Below, piece after piece: positions 7,791-16,644 of a DNA stretch of 64,000 bases; the first letter of the stretch is position 1, and each line of letters opens with the position of its first letter. The notes beneath the pieces were generated by a model. The model made no database searches. It was not told the DNA's origin and was given only the letters and a program-made list of their open reading frames with translations. The DNA is from Calditrichales bacterium MX18-03. Lineage in GTDB: Bacteria > Bacillota > Clostridia > Lutisporales > Lutisporaceae. The position numbers were made by a program, and so were the translations under genes. The stretch covers positions 1,426,001 through 1,490,000 of the forward strand of contig JAJGRE010000001.1 of NCBI GenBank assembly GCA_021083345.1, in the 5' to 3' direction.

Positions 7791-8819
7791 TTAGAACAAA
7801 GGCGGCGTTAGCCCTTCAATCCGGACCGCTTTGCCGCATTTTGTGCAGCTTCCCTCATCCAGATGCTCGATAAAGATGCCGTCCTGCCGCCCGATCAGCA
7901 ATGCGCCGCATTGGGGACAATAGGTGTTCTGGTCTGTTCCCTGAAGATTTCCTATATAAACATATTCCAGGTAATGCCCGGCTTTCTCCTTTAGACGCTT
8001 TAAAGTCTCTGCAGGTGTAGCCGCTTCGTGCATCCTGTATCTCGGGAAATATCTGGACAGATGCAGCGGAATGTCCGGCCTGACGGATGCCAGCCAACGG
8101 CATTGTGCGGACAGCTCCTCTTCGTTGTCGTTCTTTCCGGGTATGATCAGCGTCGTTACCTCCACATGACATTGCTTTGCAGCCAGCTCAACAGTCCGCT
8201 TCACCGGTTCGAGACTTCCGCCGCACAGGCTCCGGTAATAACCCTCCGTAAAGCCCTTGACATCGATATTCATCGCATCGGTAAGCGGCAGCAGCTCCAG
8301 GAGCGGCTTCTCCTGGATATAGCCGTTAGTCACCAGCACGTTCTTGTAGCCCTTTTCCTTTATCAGGCGGGCCGTATCGAGGACATATTCGTACCAGGTA
8401 TTAGGCTCGTTGTAGGTATAAGCAATGCCCACACAGTTTTCCTCCTGCCTGCAAAGGCTTAAAAGGTAGTGGGGTGAAGCGTCGTCCGTATTTCCCCGCT
8501 GTGAAAATGCCTCCGGTCCGCTTTGTGCGATCTGATAGTTCTGGCAAAAGCTGCAGCGGAAGTTGCACCCCATTGTCCCGATGGAGAGCAGATATTTGCC
8601 GGGATGAAAGTGGTACAGGGGTTTTTTCTCCACTGGATCCATGGCGATAGCCGATACTATCCCATAGCTTCCGGCATAAAGCGTCCCGCTGCGGTTGCTC
8701 CTGACACGGCAAATGCCGGAGCCCCCTTCAGGAATCCTGCATTCATGAGGGCACAACCGGCAGGTTACCTGATTGGACTCGTTCTTTTCATAGTGTAAAG
8801 CTTCTTTCTGATGGCTCAT
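7791..8819 (-). CDS. amrS: AmmeMemoRadiSam system radical SAM enzyme (AmrS)
   Basis: A radical SAM protein of 342 residues of the PflA-like subset. The cluster-binding motif is GCNFRCSFCQNY (Cx3Cx2C, near residue 70). An N-terminal CRLCPHECRIPEGGSGICRVR cysteine region and a C-terminal zinc ribbon (YCPQCGALLIG, SCTKCGKAV) are typical of AmrS. The reaction is unknown; AmrS, a Memo-like protein and an AMMECR1 protein co-occur across bacteria and archaea. The ATG at 8819 follows GGGAGGG; the upstream in-frame GTG lies in that SD. The partner fusion gene ends 28 bp upstream on the same strand. Confidence 0.9.
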   Translation of the reverse strand: MSHQKEALHYEKNESNQVTCRLCPHECRIPEGGSGICRVRSNRSGTLYAGSYGIVSAIAMDPVEKKPLYHFHPGKYLLSIGTMGCNFRCSFCQNYQIAQSGPEAFSQRGNTDDASPHYLLSLCRQEENCVGIAYTYNEPNTWYEYVLDTARLIKEKGYKNVLVTNGYIQEKPLLELLPLTDAMNIDVKGFTEGYYRSLCGGSLEPVKRTVELAAKQCHVEVTTLIIPGKNDNEEELSAQCRWLASVRPDIPLHLSRYFPRYRMHEAATPAETLKRLKEKAGHYLEYVYIGNLQGTDQNTYCPQCGALLIGRQDGIFIEHLDEGSCTKCGKAVRIEGLTPPLF

Positions 8820-8846
8820 TTGCAGCCCTCCCACAGGCCTAGTATA

Positions 8847-10208
8847 TTAGTGGTGCCGTATGACTTCAAAGCGTTCAATGGCATAACGTTCATGGGGTTC
8901 AATACCTGCTTTCCGTAGTGCTATGTCCAGCTGTTCCTCCACGGTATCCACCCCTTCCAGGTTGGGCAGCAGCAACCCTGTCCGATAGCCGCTTCTTACG
9001 ATGACGCCGTACCGGTTCACATCCAGCAGATCCTTCGATGCAACAGGCTCCGGACTTTTCAGCACATCAACCGAATAGACCAGGTCAGCCAATTCCTCCG
9101 CTTCAACCGGATAAAACCTGGGATCGCCGGTACCGGCGCTTACCGCATTCTGAATGATTTCCTGCGCTATGCTGGGTGTGGTAGGGCTAATGGTTCCGAT
9201 GCAGCCTCTCAGTTCCCCGAATTTTTTCAAAGAGACAAAAACTCCTGCCTTTTCCTTCAGCATTTCCTCAGGCAGGTTATCCGGAGCCTTGATCTTCTTA
9301 TGGGTCTCCACATAAGCCTCCAAGGTTGCCTTTGCAAGAGCCACATAGGGATCAACAGCTTCTACCCTTTTCCCATCCATAAATACCTCTCCTTTCAGCT
9401 CCGCGACACAGTAGCCCACGCCAAAGGGACCTTCATAGGAAAGCACCTCGCCGGCAATCCGGCAGCCATCCAGGCAGCCTAGCAGTACAACGGTCGACAG
9501 ATAGGCACATTCCCCTGCTTCCTCCAGCAAACGATCAGGTATGGATAGGATTGCTTCCCCCTGGCCTTTGCCGACAAGGTCTACGAACATATTGTCAAAC
9601 TCCGCCCCACGGCTGCTATAGCCTGAGTAGGAGTCTCTGGACAGCCTGTGTGACAGGTCCCCGCTGGCGATAACCACAGCGTTGCGGTCAAACGCCTCAA
9701 CTGCTTCGCGGATCACTCTCCCGAACTGATAATGCTGCTCTCTTTCCAGCAGGCTGTAAGTAATATGTACCAGTTTGAAGTCCTGGTATGCCATGCGGAT
9801 GAAATGCAGCGGAACCACAGCACCATGGTCCAGCCCCGGTTCAAAGCCATAGGTAGGCTTGACTTCTTCATGCATCGGGATACACGTTATGCCTTTGCTG
9901 TCAGCGACCTCCAGAAGTTTATCGGTCAGCTCCGCGTCATTTTCAAGGCTCATGCTGACTTGAGGAGCTCCAAAGCGTGCAAGGCTGCCGTCAAGGATAT
10001 CATCTGCCGCAATGCTGATGGCATCTCTCAGCAGCGTTCCGTGAGGCGTTATCAGGATCACGGTATCAGGCTTCAGGTCCTGTATCCGCCGGCCGACCTC
10101 CATGGCCGCCCGGACCGAGTTATTTACCTTTTCCGATTCACCCTTGCCTACTTCTCTTACCATAATCGGAGGGTGCGGCATAATAAAGGATGACATAATC
10201 CTGCCCAT
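8847..10208 (-). CDS. AmmeMemoRadiSam fusion protein: Memo/LigB-like domain (AmrB) plus AMMECR1 domain (AmrA)
   Basis: A 453-residue fusion. Residues about 1-265 are LigB/Memo-like: MPHPPIMV near the start carries metal-ligand-type histidines, followed by ITPHG, ASGDLSHRL and LGCLDG. Residues about 285-450 are AMMECR1: KFGELRGCIGTISPTT with the invariant RGCIG, then DPRFYPV and YSVDVLKSPEPV. With the adjacent AmrS, all three parts of the system are present in two genes. Function is unknown; a modification or metabolite-repair role is speculative. ATG at 10208 with AAAGGAG. Confidence 0.9.
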   Translation of the reverse strand: MGRIMSSFIMPHPPIMVREVGKGESEKVNNSVRAAMEVGRRIQDLKPDTVILITPHGTLLRDAISIAADDILDGSLARFGAPQVSMSLENDAELTDKLLEVADSKGITCIPMHEEVKPTYGFEPGLDHGAVVPLHFIRMAYQDFKLVHITYSLLEREQHYQFGRVIREAVEAFDRNAVVIASGDLSHRLSRDSYSGYSSRGAEFDNMFVDLVGKGQGEAILSIPDRLLEEAGECAYLSTVVLLGCLDGCRIAGEVLSYEGPFGVGYCVAELKGEVFMDGKRVEAVDPYVALAKATLEAYVETHKKIKAPDNLPEEMLKEKAGVFVSLKKFGELRGCIGTISPTTPSIAQEIIQNAVSAGTGDPRFYPVEAEELADLVYSVDVLKSPEPVASKDLLDVNRYGVIVRSGYRTGLLLPNLEGVDTVEEQLDIALRKAGIEPHERYAIERFEVIRHH

Positions 10209-10275
10209 ATCCTATCTCCTTTCAAACTTCCATGCGCATCATAACCTTCGCCGGTTCTTATTATATTGCCCGTCT

Positions 10276-10481
10276 AGTACTCTGTTAACTCTAAACTATG
10301 TATTACTCGGCGAGGAAAATTTTCGTAGGATACCCGCAAACCAAGGCGAAGGAGTGAGTAATACTCTATGTATTGCGAGTGATCACAAAAAATACCAACC
10401 CTGTTGGCATTTTATGTGCCAACGCAGTACTACGGAAATTTAACCGGCGATAATACATAGAATTAGGGTTAACAGAGTACT
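10276..10481. mobile_element. MITE-like element with about 52-bp imperfect terminal inverted repeats
   Basis: The ends are AGTACTCTGTTAAC (10276) and its exact reverse complement (ending 10481). The inverted repeats continue imperfectly for about 52 bases per arm, to CGTAG at 10328 and CTACGG on the right. Inside are a GTATTACTC/GAGTAATAC pair and a hairpin GTTGGCA-7 nt-TGCCAAC (10403-10423). No ORF spans the 206 bp. The outermost AGTACT/TA could be target duplication or part of the repeat. It lies between two minus-strand genes. No second copy was found in this window by eye, so mobility is inferred from structure alone. Confidence 0.65.
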
Positions 10482-10497
10482 TTGCCCGCTGCCATAC

Positions 10498-11001
10498 TTA
10501 TTTGCCTTTTTTCCCTGTCATCTCCATGATATCCAGACGCAGGATGCCTGCCGTGTCATAAACCTTGTCACTCTTGAATATCCTGGCCTTTACCGGTGCC
10601 GGCTCAGCTTCCAGCTGGTCGATCAGGACCTCGAAGGCATGCTTCTTTTCCTCCAGCGTCTCAACTAGCTGCATCTCTCCCCAGAATACAACGGAGGCGT
10701 AACGATGCTCGCATTGTCCCGTCACATAGCCGCCATCCTGTATCACCGTCCCGCAGACCCTGGGATTCTCCCGGATGAAATCCAGCTTCAGCCCTTCCAA
10801 GGCACTATGAAAGTATAAAGCATGCTTTCCACTGTCATAGCCGTAGCTCAGCGTCACCACATAGGGCTCGCTGTTCCGGCACATCGCGATGGTTGCAAAT
10901 TTGCCCTCCCGCAGCAATGCCTGCAGCTCCTCCTTGCCGGTTATTTCCCTTTCCCTCTTGTTCATATGATACTGCGCCAATTTCCCAGCCCCTCTCCTCA
11001 T
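10498..11001 (-). CDS. Pyridoxamine 5'-phosphate oxidase-related flavin protein (NimA-like)
   Basis: A 167-residue split-barrel flavoprotein. Landmarks are MNKREREITGKEEL, an ATIAMCRNSEPYVVTLSYGYD strand pair, ALYFHSALEGLKLDFIRENPRVCGTVIQDGG with the conserved HxAxxGxKxDxI motif, and YASVVFWGEMQLV. This family binds FMN or heme and includes nitroimidazole-resistance-type reductases; the native substrate is unknown. The ATG at 11001 has AAGGA eight bases upstream; an earlier in-frame ATG at 11034 has no SD. It is divergent from the NusG-II gene. Confidence 0.85.
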   Translation of the reverse strand: MRRGAGKLAQYHMNKREREITGKEELQALLREGKFATIAMCRNSEPYVVTLSYGYDSGKHALYFHSALEGLKLDFIRENPRVCGTVIQDGGYVTGQCEHRYASVVFWGEMQLVETLEEKKHAFEVLIDQLEAEPAPVKARIFKSDKVYDTAGILRLDIMEMTGKKGK

Positions 11002-11169
11002 TTTAAGTATCCTTATGACTCTATTGTATTTCATCCGGCTCGCAGCTTCAATGTATCAGTACCGCTGCGCAGGTTATAAATTTCAGTGAATCGGTTCACT
11101 TTGTTCTATGCAAATACTTTCAATTCGTATAAAATGATTATAACAAGAATAATGGGAGAGATCGTTTTG

Positions 11170-11505
11170 ATGATACGAATAAAAGAGAGCCTTGGGATTG
11201 CGGTCCTGCTCATCATAGCCGTTGGCAGCATGCTGGTGCTGCATCTGGCACAGCAGGGGACCGGTATTAAAGCCGTCATTGAGGTTGACGGAAGCGTTTA
11301 CAAACAAGTCAAATTGACGGAAAACCGAACCATGCATATAGAGCTGAAAAATCATCATGGCGTCGACATCGTTGTGGCTGATGGGAAAGTCCATGTTGAA
11401 CATTCTACCTGTCCTGACGGTATTTGTGAAAAAATGGGTGAAATCGGCAGTCCGGAGGAAACCATTGTCTGCCTGCCCAATAAGGTTCTCATTTATGTCC
11501 AATAG
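11170..11505 (+). CDS. NusG domain II-containing membrane-anchored protein
   Basis: A 111-residue protein with one N-terminal helix (about 8-24, GIAVLLIIAVGSMLVLHL) and an extracytoplasmic NusG-II-like barrel: AVIEVDGSVYKQVKLTE, then VEHSTCPDGICEKMGEIGSPEETIVCLPNKVLIYV. The paired cysteines in TCPDGIC are family-typical. Such proteins usually sit beside FMN-binding or Rnf/FLEET-type redox genes, as here (ndh and an FMN lipoprotein follow on the same strand). The ATG at 11170 has GGGAGAG about ten bases upstream; earlier in-frame ATGs lack an SD. Its role is unknown. Confidence 0.8.
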   Translation: MIRIKESLGIAVLLIIAVGSMLVLHLAQQGTGIKAVIEVDGSVYKQVKLTENRTMHIELKNHHGVDIVVADGKVHVEHSTCPDGICEKMGEIGSPEETIVCLPNKVLIYVQ

Positions 11506-11885
11506 CGCGAAACTGATTCAGTGGCTGGCGCCAAAATCGGCATATTTGTGATTAATTAAACAAGCGTTGTTAATAGATTATCAATGTTATTGGATGACTT
11601 TTATCCGTGTATCTTGTATAATTATACTGAACACATTCAGCTTGCTGTAGCTCGGAAAAAGACTAATCGCCTTGATTTTTCTTAAATATCAGTCAGTTTG
11701 GATTGTTTTGTTTTGTCCGCCTGCAGCTCGATTATTTATTAACTTTTTACAAATAATTTCATTCTAAAAAATGTCGCTTTCTACTTAAATTTATTGTATA
11801 ATGATAACGATTATAATTTAACTTTGCTTGCACCCTTGTGCAGGTAATTATTTGTTATTTTTTTATTAACATAAGGAGGGATAAA
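11506..11885 (+). promoter_or_regulatory. ndh upstream region with Fur-box-like operator at 11797-11815
   Basis: A 380-bp AT-rich gap. At 11797-11815 a 19-base sequence (ATAATGATAA core with an ATTAT right arm) matches about 15 of 19 positions of the classical Fur box GATAATGATAATCATTATC. It overlaps a TATAAT hexamer at 11797-11802, so a bound repressor would block the promoter. A perfect GTATAATTATAC palindrome lies near 11616. No gene is visible in the gap. Fur control is inferred from the match and no regulator gene is in the window. Confidence 0.5.
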
Positions 11886-13667
11886 ATGTCAGGTAACAAG
11901 AGGATTGTTATTCTGGGTGCCGGTTATGCAGGCGTTGAAGCCGCAAAAGTTCTGAGTAAAAAGTTCCAGAAAACCGGCGGGGTCGAGATCACACTGATTG
12001 ACGAAAATCCGTTCCACACACTGCTGACCGAGCTGCATGAAATAGCAGGTCACAGGACGGAAAAGGAAAGCGTCATGGTAGATCTCTACAATGTTTTTAA
12101 AGCCACTAAGGTAAAAGTGGTACGGGATCGCATCGATGCCATCGATTACACAGCCAAAACCCTTACTTCAGCAAAAGGTACATACAGCTATGACTACCTG
12201 GTACTGGGCTGCGGCAGTGAACCGGCCTTTTTCGGCGTCGAAGGCGTAAAGGAAAATGCTTTCACCATCTGGTCCCTGAAGGATGCATTGAAAATCAGGG
12301 AGCATGTTGAGAAGGTGTTCCAGCTGGCAAAGGATGAGCAGGACATCGAGAAAAGAAAAGAGCTCCTGACCATTATCGTTGCCGGTGCAGGCTTTACAGG
12401 AATCGAAGTTGTCGGAGAGCTTTTCGAGTGGAAAGATCTTTTGTGTGCCAAGCACGAAATTGATCCAAAGGAAGTTTCCATCTACAACGTAGAAGCACTT
12501 CCCACCATTCTGCCTATTCTAAGACCCAGTCTCCAGAAGAAAGCGGAAAACTTCCTGAAGAAGAAGGATGTCAAGGTTCTGACCAATGCACCAATCGTAA
12601 AGGCAAACCCGGACAGCATCGTTCTGAAGGACGGCCAGGTTATCAAGGCAAAAACACTGATCTGGACCTGCGGTGTGCAGGGCAACAGCTTCGCAATCTC
12701 TACCGGTCTGACACAAGGCAAGCGGAACAGACTTCAGGTCAATGACTTCCTGCAAAGCCCGGATCACGAGAATGTTTACGCCATTGGCGACAACGCCTAT
12801 TATGAGATAGACGGCAAACCGATTCCGCAGATCGTTGAGACTGCGATACAGACTGGAGAATGTGCAGCGCACAACATCGCAGCAGATATCCAGAAAACCG
12901 AAAAGAAAAAGTTCAAGCTTGAAACCCACGGCTTTATGGTATCCATCGGAAGCCACTACTGCGTAGCAGAGGTTATGGGTGTCGCCATGTCCGGCTTCGT
13001 CGCAATGGCAATGAAGCACATGGTCAACCTCCACTATCTGTGGGGCGTAGGCGGACTGAGACTCATCTGGAACTACCTGATGCATGAATTCTTCCACATG
13101 AAAGATAACCGTGCATTTGTCGGCGGACATTTGGCTCATAAGGTGCCAACCTTCTGGCTGTTCCCGCTCCGTCTCTTTGTCGGCGTCATATGGCTCCTTG
13201 AGGGTGTCAAGAAGGTACAGGAAGGCTGGCTGGATCCTGCCAATATCAAGATTGTACAGGTAGCTGCAAATTCAGCGGCATCAGCAGCAGAAACCACGGC
13301 AGCGGCAGGACCGACGCCTATTCTGGCACAACCGCCTGCATTCTACCAGTGGTTCACGGACACTATTATCGCACCTAACGCTTATATGTTCCAGTCATCC
13401 GTTGTTATTATGGAGATACTCATTGGTCTTGCATTGATTGCCGGCTTGTTTACATTCTTTGCATCCATCGGCTCGGTCTTCATGTGCTTCAACTTCATAC
13501 TTTCCGCTATGGCGGGTTATGAGATCCTGTGGCACTTGTTTGCAGGCATAGCACTTATGGGCGGTGCCGGCGGCGCCTTGGGCCTGGACTACTATGTACA
13601 GCCATGGATCAAGAAATGGTGGAAAAAGAACGGATTTGCAAGAAAATCGTACCTATATTTTGATTAA
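11886..13667 (+). CDS. ndh: Type II NADH dehydrogenase with C-terminal membrane (DoxX-like) domain
   Basis: Flavoprotein that oxidises NADH and passes electrons to quinone or another membrane acceptor without proton pumping. The 593 residues carry an FAD-binding GAGYAGVEAA motif (11-20), an NAD-binding GAGFTGIEVVGEL motif (near 165) and YAIGDNAYY (near 300). From about 415 a C-terminal region has four hydrophobic helices (FWLFPLRLFVGVIWLLEGV and others) resembling DoxX. This makes it longer than classical Ndh (about 400) and similar in layout to Ndh2 of flavin-based extracellular electron transfer. The ATG at 11886 has AAGGAGGG; the longer upstream reading frame is rejected. An FMN lipoprotein follows after about 100 bp. 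Confidence 0.85.
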   Translation: MSGNKRIVILGAGYAGVEAAKVLSKKFQKTGGVEITLIDENPFHTLLTELHEIAGHRTEKESVMVDLYNVFKATKVKVVRDRIDAIDYTAKTLTSAKGTYSYDYLVLGCGSEPAFFGVEGVKENAFTIWSLKDALKIREHVEKVFQLAKDEQDIEKRKELLTIIVAGAGFTGIEVVGELFEWKDLLCAKHEIDPKEVSIYNVEALPTILPILRPSLQKKAENFLKKKDVKVLTNAPIVKANPDSIVLKDGQVIKAKTLIWTCGVQGNSFAISTGLTQGKRNRLQVNDFLQSPDHENVYAIGDNAYYEIDGKPIPQIVETAIQTGECAAHNIAADIQKTEKKKFKLETHGFMVSIGSHYCVAEVMGVAMSGFVAMAMKHMVNLHYLWGVGGLRLIWNYLMHEFFHMKDNRAFVGGHLAHKVPTFWLFPLRLFVGVIWLLEGVKKVQEGWLDPANIKIVQVAANSAASAAETTAAAGPTPILAQPPAFYQWFTDTIIAPNAYMFQSSVVIMEILIGLALIAGLFTFFASIGSVFMCFNFILSAMAGYEILWHLFAGIALMGGAGGALGLDYYVQPWIKKWWKKNGFARKSYLYFD

Positions 13668-13768
13668 TCCGTATCCGACAGAATTTGCCTTTTGAGGCAG
13701 AACGCGGTTTATGCTATAATCAAAAGGCGATGTTAAATAATAAACACATTGGGGGAGGAATTTATCTT

Positions 13769-14269
13769 ATGAAGAAAACACTTTCAATTGCATTAATCGT
13801 TGTCCTGGTGTTAGCCCTTGCAGTAGGCTGTGCACCGAAAGCGGCTCCGGCTGCAGCTGAACCTGCAGCAGCACCGGCAGCTACTGAAGCACCAGCAGCA
13901 ACACCGGCAGCTACAGAGCAACCGGCGGCCGCAGCAGGCGCTTTCAAGGATGGCACTTACACTGAAAAGGGTAAGGCTGACGAAAGAGGCTGGACACCGC
14001 AGATCGAAATCACCGTTAAGGATGGCAAAATCGCTGCTGTCGTGTATGACGAATTCGCAGCTGACGGCAAGAAGAAGTCCGAAGATGCCGGCTACAAGGA
14101 TGCTTTCCTGAAGAACGGAAAAGTTGACCTGGTTAAAGCCTATGAGTCACTTCAGAACTCATTAGTTGAAAAGCAGGATGCTTCAAAGGTTGACGCATTC
14201 TCAGGTGCAACAGGCACATCCACAACTTTTGTAGAGCTTGCAACAAAAGCACTGGCACAAGCGAAGTAG
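13769..14269 (+). CDS. FMN-binding domain lipoprotein
   Basis: An exported lipoprotein of 166 residues. The signal peptide ends in the lipobox LAVGC with Cys21. An Ala/Pro/Thr-rich linker follows (about 25-62), then one FMN_bind domain (FKDGTYTEKGKADERGWTPQ to the end). The covalent flavin attachment motif is DAFSGATGTST, with the acceptor Thr near 148. ApbE normally attaches the FMN; no apbE is in the window. It resembles PplA-type shuttles that accept electrons from a membrane NADH dehydrogenase, which is the upstream gene. The ATG at 13769 follows GGGGGAGG. Confidence 0.88.
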   Translation: MKKTLSIALIVVLVLALAVGCAPKAAPAAAEPAAAPAATEAPAATPAATEQPAAAAGAFKDGTYTEKGKADERGWTPQIEITVKDGKIAAVVYDEFAADGKKKSEDAGYKDAFLKNGKVDLVKAYESLQNSLVEKQDASKVDAFSGATGTSTTFVELATKALAQAK

Positions 14270-14277
14270 TAACATAA

Positions 14278-14311
14278 AAAAGCGGTTTCGCAAAGAAACC
14301 GCTTTTTTTAT
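14278..14311. terminator. Bidirectional intrinsic terminator
   Basis: Stem AAGCGGTTTC/GAAACCGCTT (about 14280-14304) with a 5-base loop, T-run on the plus side and A-run on the other. It separates the FMN lipoprotein gene (plus) from the convergent STAS gene (minus). Confidence 0.9.
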
Positions 14312-14328
14312 GTTTAGTTATTCCTCAT

Positions 14329-14622
14329 TCAATTCTGAATTTCGAAAACCTTATCCAGCCTGGTCAGGCTGAATATCCGCATGATCTGCGGCATCACATA
14401 GCAGAGCCTTACGTTGCCGCCTTTCTCAACACATCTTTTGTACACGGCTACGATCACACCCAAGCCTGTACTATCAATAAACTCACACTCCCTGAAATCA
14501 AGCAGGAATTCTTTTTTGCCCTGAGCGATCATGGCATACAGCTCCTCTCTCAGGTTGCCTGCTTCTTCTACTGCGAAATTCTTTGGAATGGTAATCCGCT
14601 GTTCTTCTCTGCCCATGCTCAT
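14329..14622 (-). CDS. STAS-domain anti-sigma factor antagonist
   Basis: A 97-residue single STAS domain of the SpoIIAA/RsbV type. The phosphorylatable serine is in ECEFIDSTGLGVIVAVYKR (DSTGLG). Such proteins are phosphorylated by RsbW-type kinases and dephosphorylated by SpoIIE/RsbU-type phosphatases; both partners are encoded in the same operon. The ATG at 14622 lies two bases after the MCP stop, with its SD (GGGGGAG) inside the MCP's last codons, so translation is coupled. It is the last gene before the terminator. Confidence 0.9.
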   Translation of the reverse strand: MSMGREEQRITIPKNFAVEEAGNLREELYAMIAQGKKEFLLDFRECEFIDSTGLGVIVAVYKRCVEKGGNVRLCYVMPQIMRIFSLTRLDKVFEIQN

Positions 14623-14623
14623 T

Positions 14624-16630
14624 TTATTCTCCCCCCACATTGAATTTTCTGACCAAGTTGTCCAATGTTACGGCCATGGCACTTGTTTCTTCAGCTGTTG
14701 TCGCCAGGGTTTCCATTCCCGAGGCCTGTTCCTCTGAGGCTGCAGAAACTTCCTGGCTGTTGGCCGAGGTGGCTTCTGTAACGGTCGCTATGGAGTCGAT
14801 CAGCTTAACGATCTGCTCGGAGGTAGCCACCTCATCCCTGGTAATATTCAGGATCTCCTTAACGTTCTTTACGATCTCTTCCACTGCATTGATGATATCC
14901 ACAAAGGCAGTGTCTGTGTGGTTGGCCACCATGACGCCGTTGTCAGCCGCTTGCTTGCTTTCACTGACGGTGCGGGCTGCCGTTACAGTGTTGCCGACCA
15001 TTTCGTTGACCAGCGTTTCTATTTCTCTTGCCCGTATATTTGTCTGTTCAGAAAGCTTCCTTACCTCATCTGCTACCACGGCAAAGCCTTTGCCGTGTTC
15101 TCCGGCTCTGGCGGCTTCTATGGCTGCATTGAGAGCCAGCATATTGGTCTGCTCTGCTATGCCGTTGATGGTCCCGATGATGCCGCCGACCTTTCCGCTT
15201 AGATCCTTCAAAACTTCCAGCGCTCCCACCGTTTCATTGGTGCTTCTGCTGATAGCACCCATGGCGCTGACCGTTTCTTTAACTTTGTTTCGGCCCGTTT
15301 GTGCCGTCTCCATGGAGTATTCGGCATTCCTGTTTGTAGCCAAAGCCTTGCTCTGAGCCAGCTGCACAAGACTTGAAAGCTGCAGCAGCACCTGTGAGGT
15401 TTCGATGATCATGCCGCTCTGTCCAGAGGCATCTCTTGCGACCTCCTGCATGCTGGCGCTGATCTGCTGGGTAGCTGTACTGACCTGCTCCGCCGAAGCA
15501 GCCATTTCCTCTGAACCTGCAGCCAGTTCTTGTGCGCCGCTCCTCACCTGCCTTACAATATCGGATTGATGGCGGATCATCTGATTGAAGGAACTGCCCA
15601 GAGCTTGTATCTCGTCGCCGGTCCGGATATCGGATGCCACCGTCAGGTCTCCTGCGCCTGCCTTCTCCATCAAGAGCTGCAGCTTTTTAAGCGGCTTTAC
15701 GATGTTGTATGTGGAAATCAGGTAGGCTATCACCATGGCAGCCAAGATAAACAAAGGAACCATCATGGCGGTCATCATCCTGATCCGAAGTGCGGCCGCC
15801 ATATACTCGTCGTAGTTGGCCGTAACTGCCATAACCCAATTGGAAACCGGGTGGAAGCTGACATATTTTTTAACGCCCTCATAGGTATAAAAGCCGCTGC
15901 CTGTTTCCCCTGCCTTCATTCTTTCAACCAGTGCCTTTAATTCGACAGCGTCGGTATCTCCCAGGTTCTCCTTCAGGATCTTTTCACTTTTGGGATGATA
16001 TACCAGCAAACCATCCCTGTCAATCATATAGCCGTAACCGTTCTCGCCCACCTTGATTTCCGCGGCATGCTCCGAAATGCTGTCGAATTTGATGGATGCC
16101 ACCAGCACCCCTGCCGTAATTCCAGACGCCTTTACCGGACAAGCAATCGCCGTAACCAGGTTCCCTGTCAGCTTGGACTGAATAGCACCGCTGATGGCAA
16201 TGCTGCCCTTCATTGCTTCCGGGAAGTAGCTTCGGTCGCTGATGTTCAGTTCCGGATTCATATTGTCATTGGTGACCAGAACCTTGCCTGTCGAATTCAC
16301 CAGTAAAATACCCTCTATTTTTTTGCTACCTTCCTTTTGGACTCTTGAAAGGGATTCATACACCCTTTGTAAAGCTTCAGGCTGCGGATCCAAGAGAGCC
16401 GCTTCCAGGTCCGCACTGCCCGCTATCAGGCGCAGCTGCTCTTCCACATTGCTGATTGCTGCAGCAATGGTTTCAGAAGACAGCTCGGTAATTTTCGTGA
16501 TCTGCTGCTCTGTTTCGGCCTGCAAAGCACTGGATGCCATATTGTAAGACACGAGGCCCAGTATGGCAGTTGGAATGGATATAAGTAAAAGAAAGCTGAT
16601 GATAAGTTTTGCTTTTAAGCTGAGTTTCAT
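14624..16630 (-). CDS. Methyl-accepting chemotaxis protein with extracellular Cache domain
   Basis: A 668-residue chemoreceptor. One helix at about 8-30, a periplasm-equivalent dCache sensor at about 35-275 (typical [23 protein letters not shown]), a second helix near 285-308, HAMP at about 310-365 and a cytoplasmic signalling domain with the hairpin tip containing [39 protein letters not shown]. There are no local CheA or CheW genes. It is embedded in a partner-switching operon, so it may feed that cascade rather than, or in addition to, flagellar chemotaxis. ATG at 16630 with AAGGGAG. Confidence 0.93.
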   Translation of the reverse strand: MKLSLKAKLIISFLLLISIPTAILGLVSYNMASSALQAETEQQITKITELSSETIAAAISNVEEQLRLIAGSADLEAALLDPQPEALQRVYESLSRVQKEGSKKIEGILLVNSTGKVLVTNDNMNPELNISDRSYFPEAMKGSIAISGAIQSKLTGNLVTAIACPVKASGITAGVLVASIKFDSISEHAAEIKVGENGYGYMIDRDGLLVYHPKSEKILKENLGDTDAVELKALVERMKAGETGSGFYTYEGVKKYVSFHPVSNWVMAVTANYDEYMAAALRIRMMTAMMVPLFILAAMVIAYLISTYNIVKPLKKLQLLMEKAGAGDLTVASDIRTGDEIQALGSSFNQMIRHQSDIVRQVRSGAQELAAGSEEMAASAEQVSTATQQISASMQEVARDASGQSGMIIETSQVLLQLSSLVQLAQSKALATNRNAEYSMETAQTGRNKVKETVSAMGAISRSTNETVGALEVLKDLSGKVGGIIGTINGIAEQTNMLALNAAIEAARAGEHGKGFAVVADEVRKLSEQTNIRAREIETLVNEMVGNTVTAARTVSESKQAADNGVMVANHTDTAFVDIINAVEEIVKNVKEILNITRDEVATSEQIVKLIDSIATVTEATSANSQEVSAASEEQASGMETLATTAEETSAMAVTLDNLVRKFNVGGE

Positions 16631-16644
16631 TTTGATCTCCCTTC

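Noticed and set aside
11838-11885. Longer N-terminus for the NADH dehydrogenase
   Set aside because: It would translate through the AAGGAGGG ribosome binding site; the ATG at 11886 begins the family-typical FAD motif.
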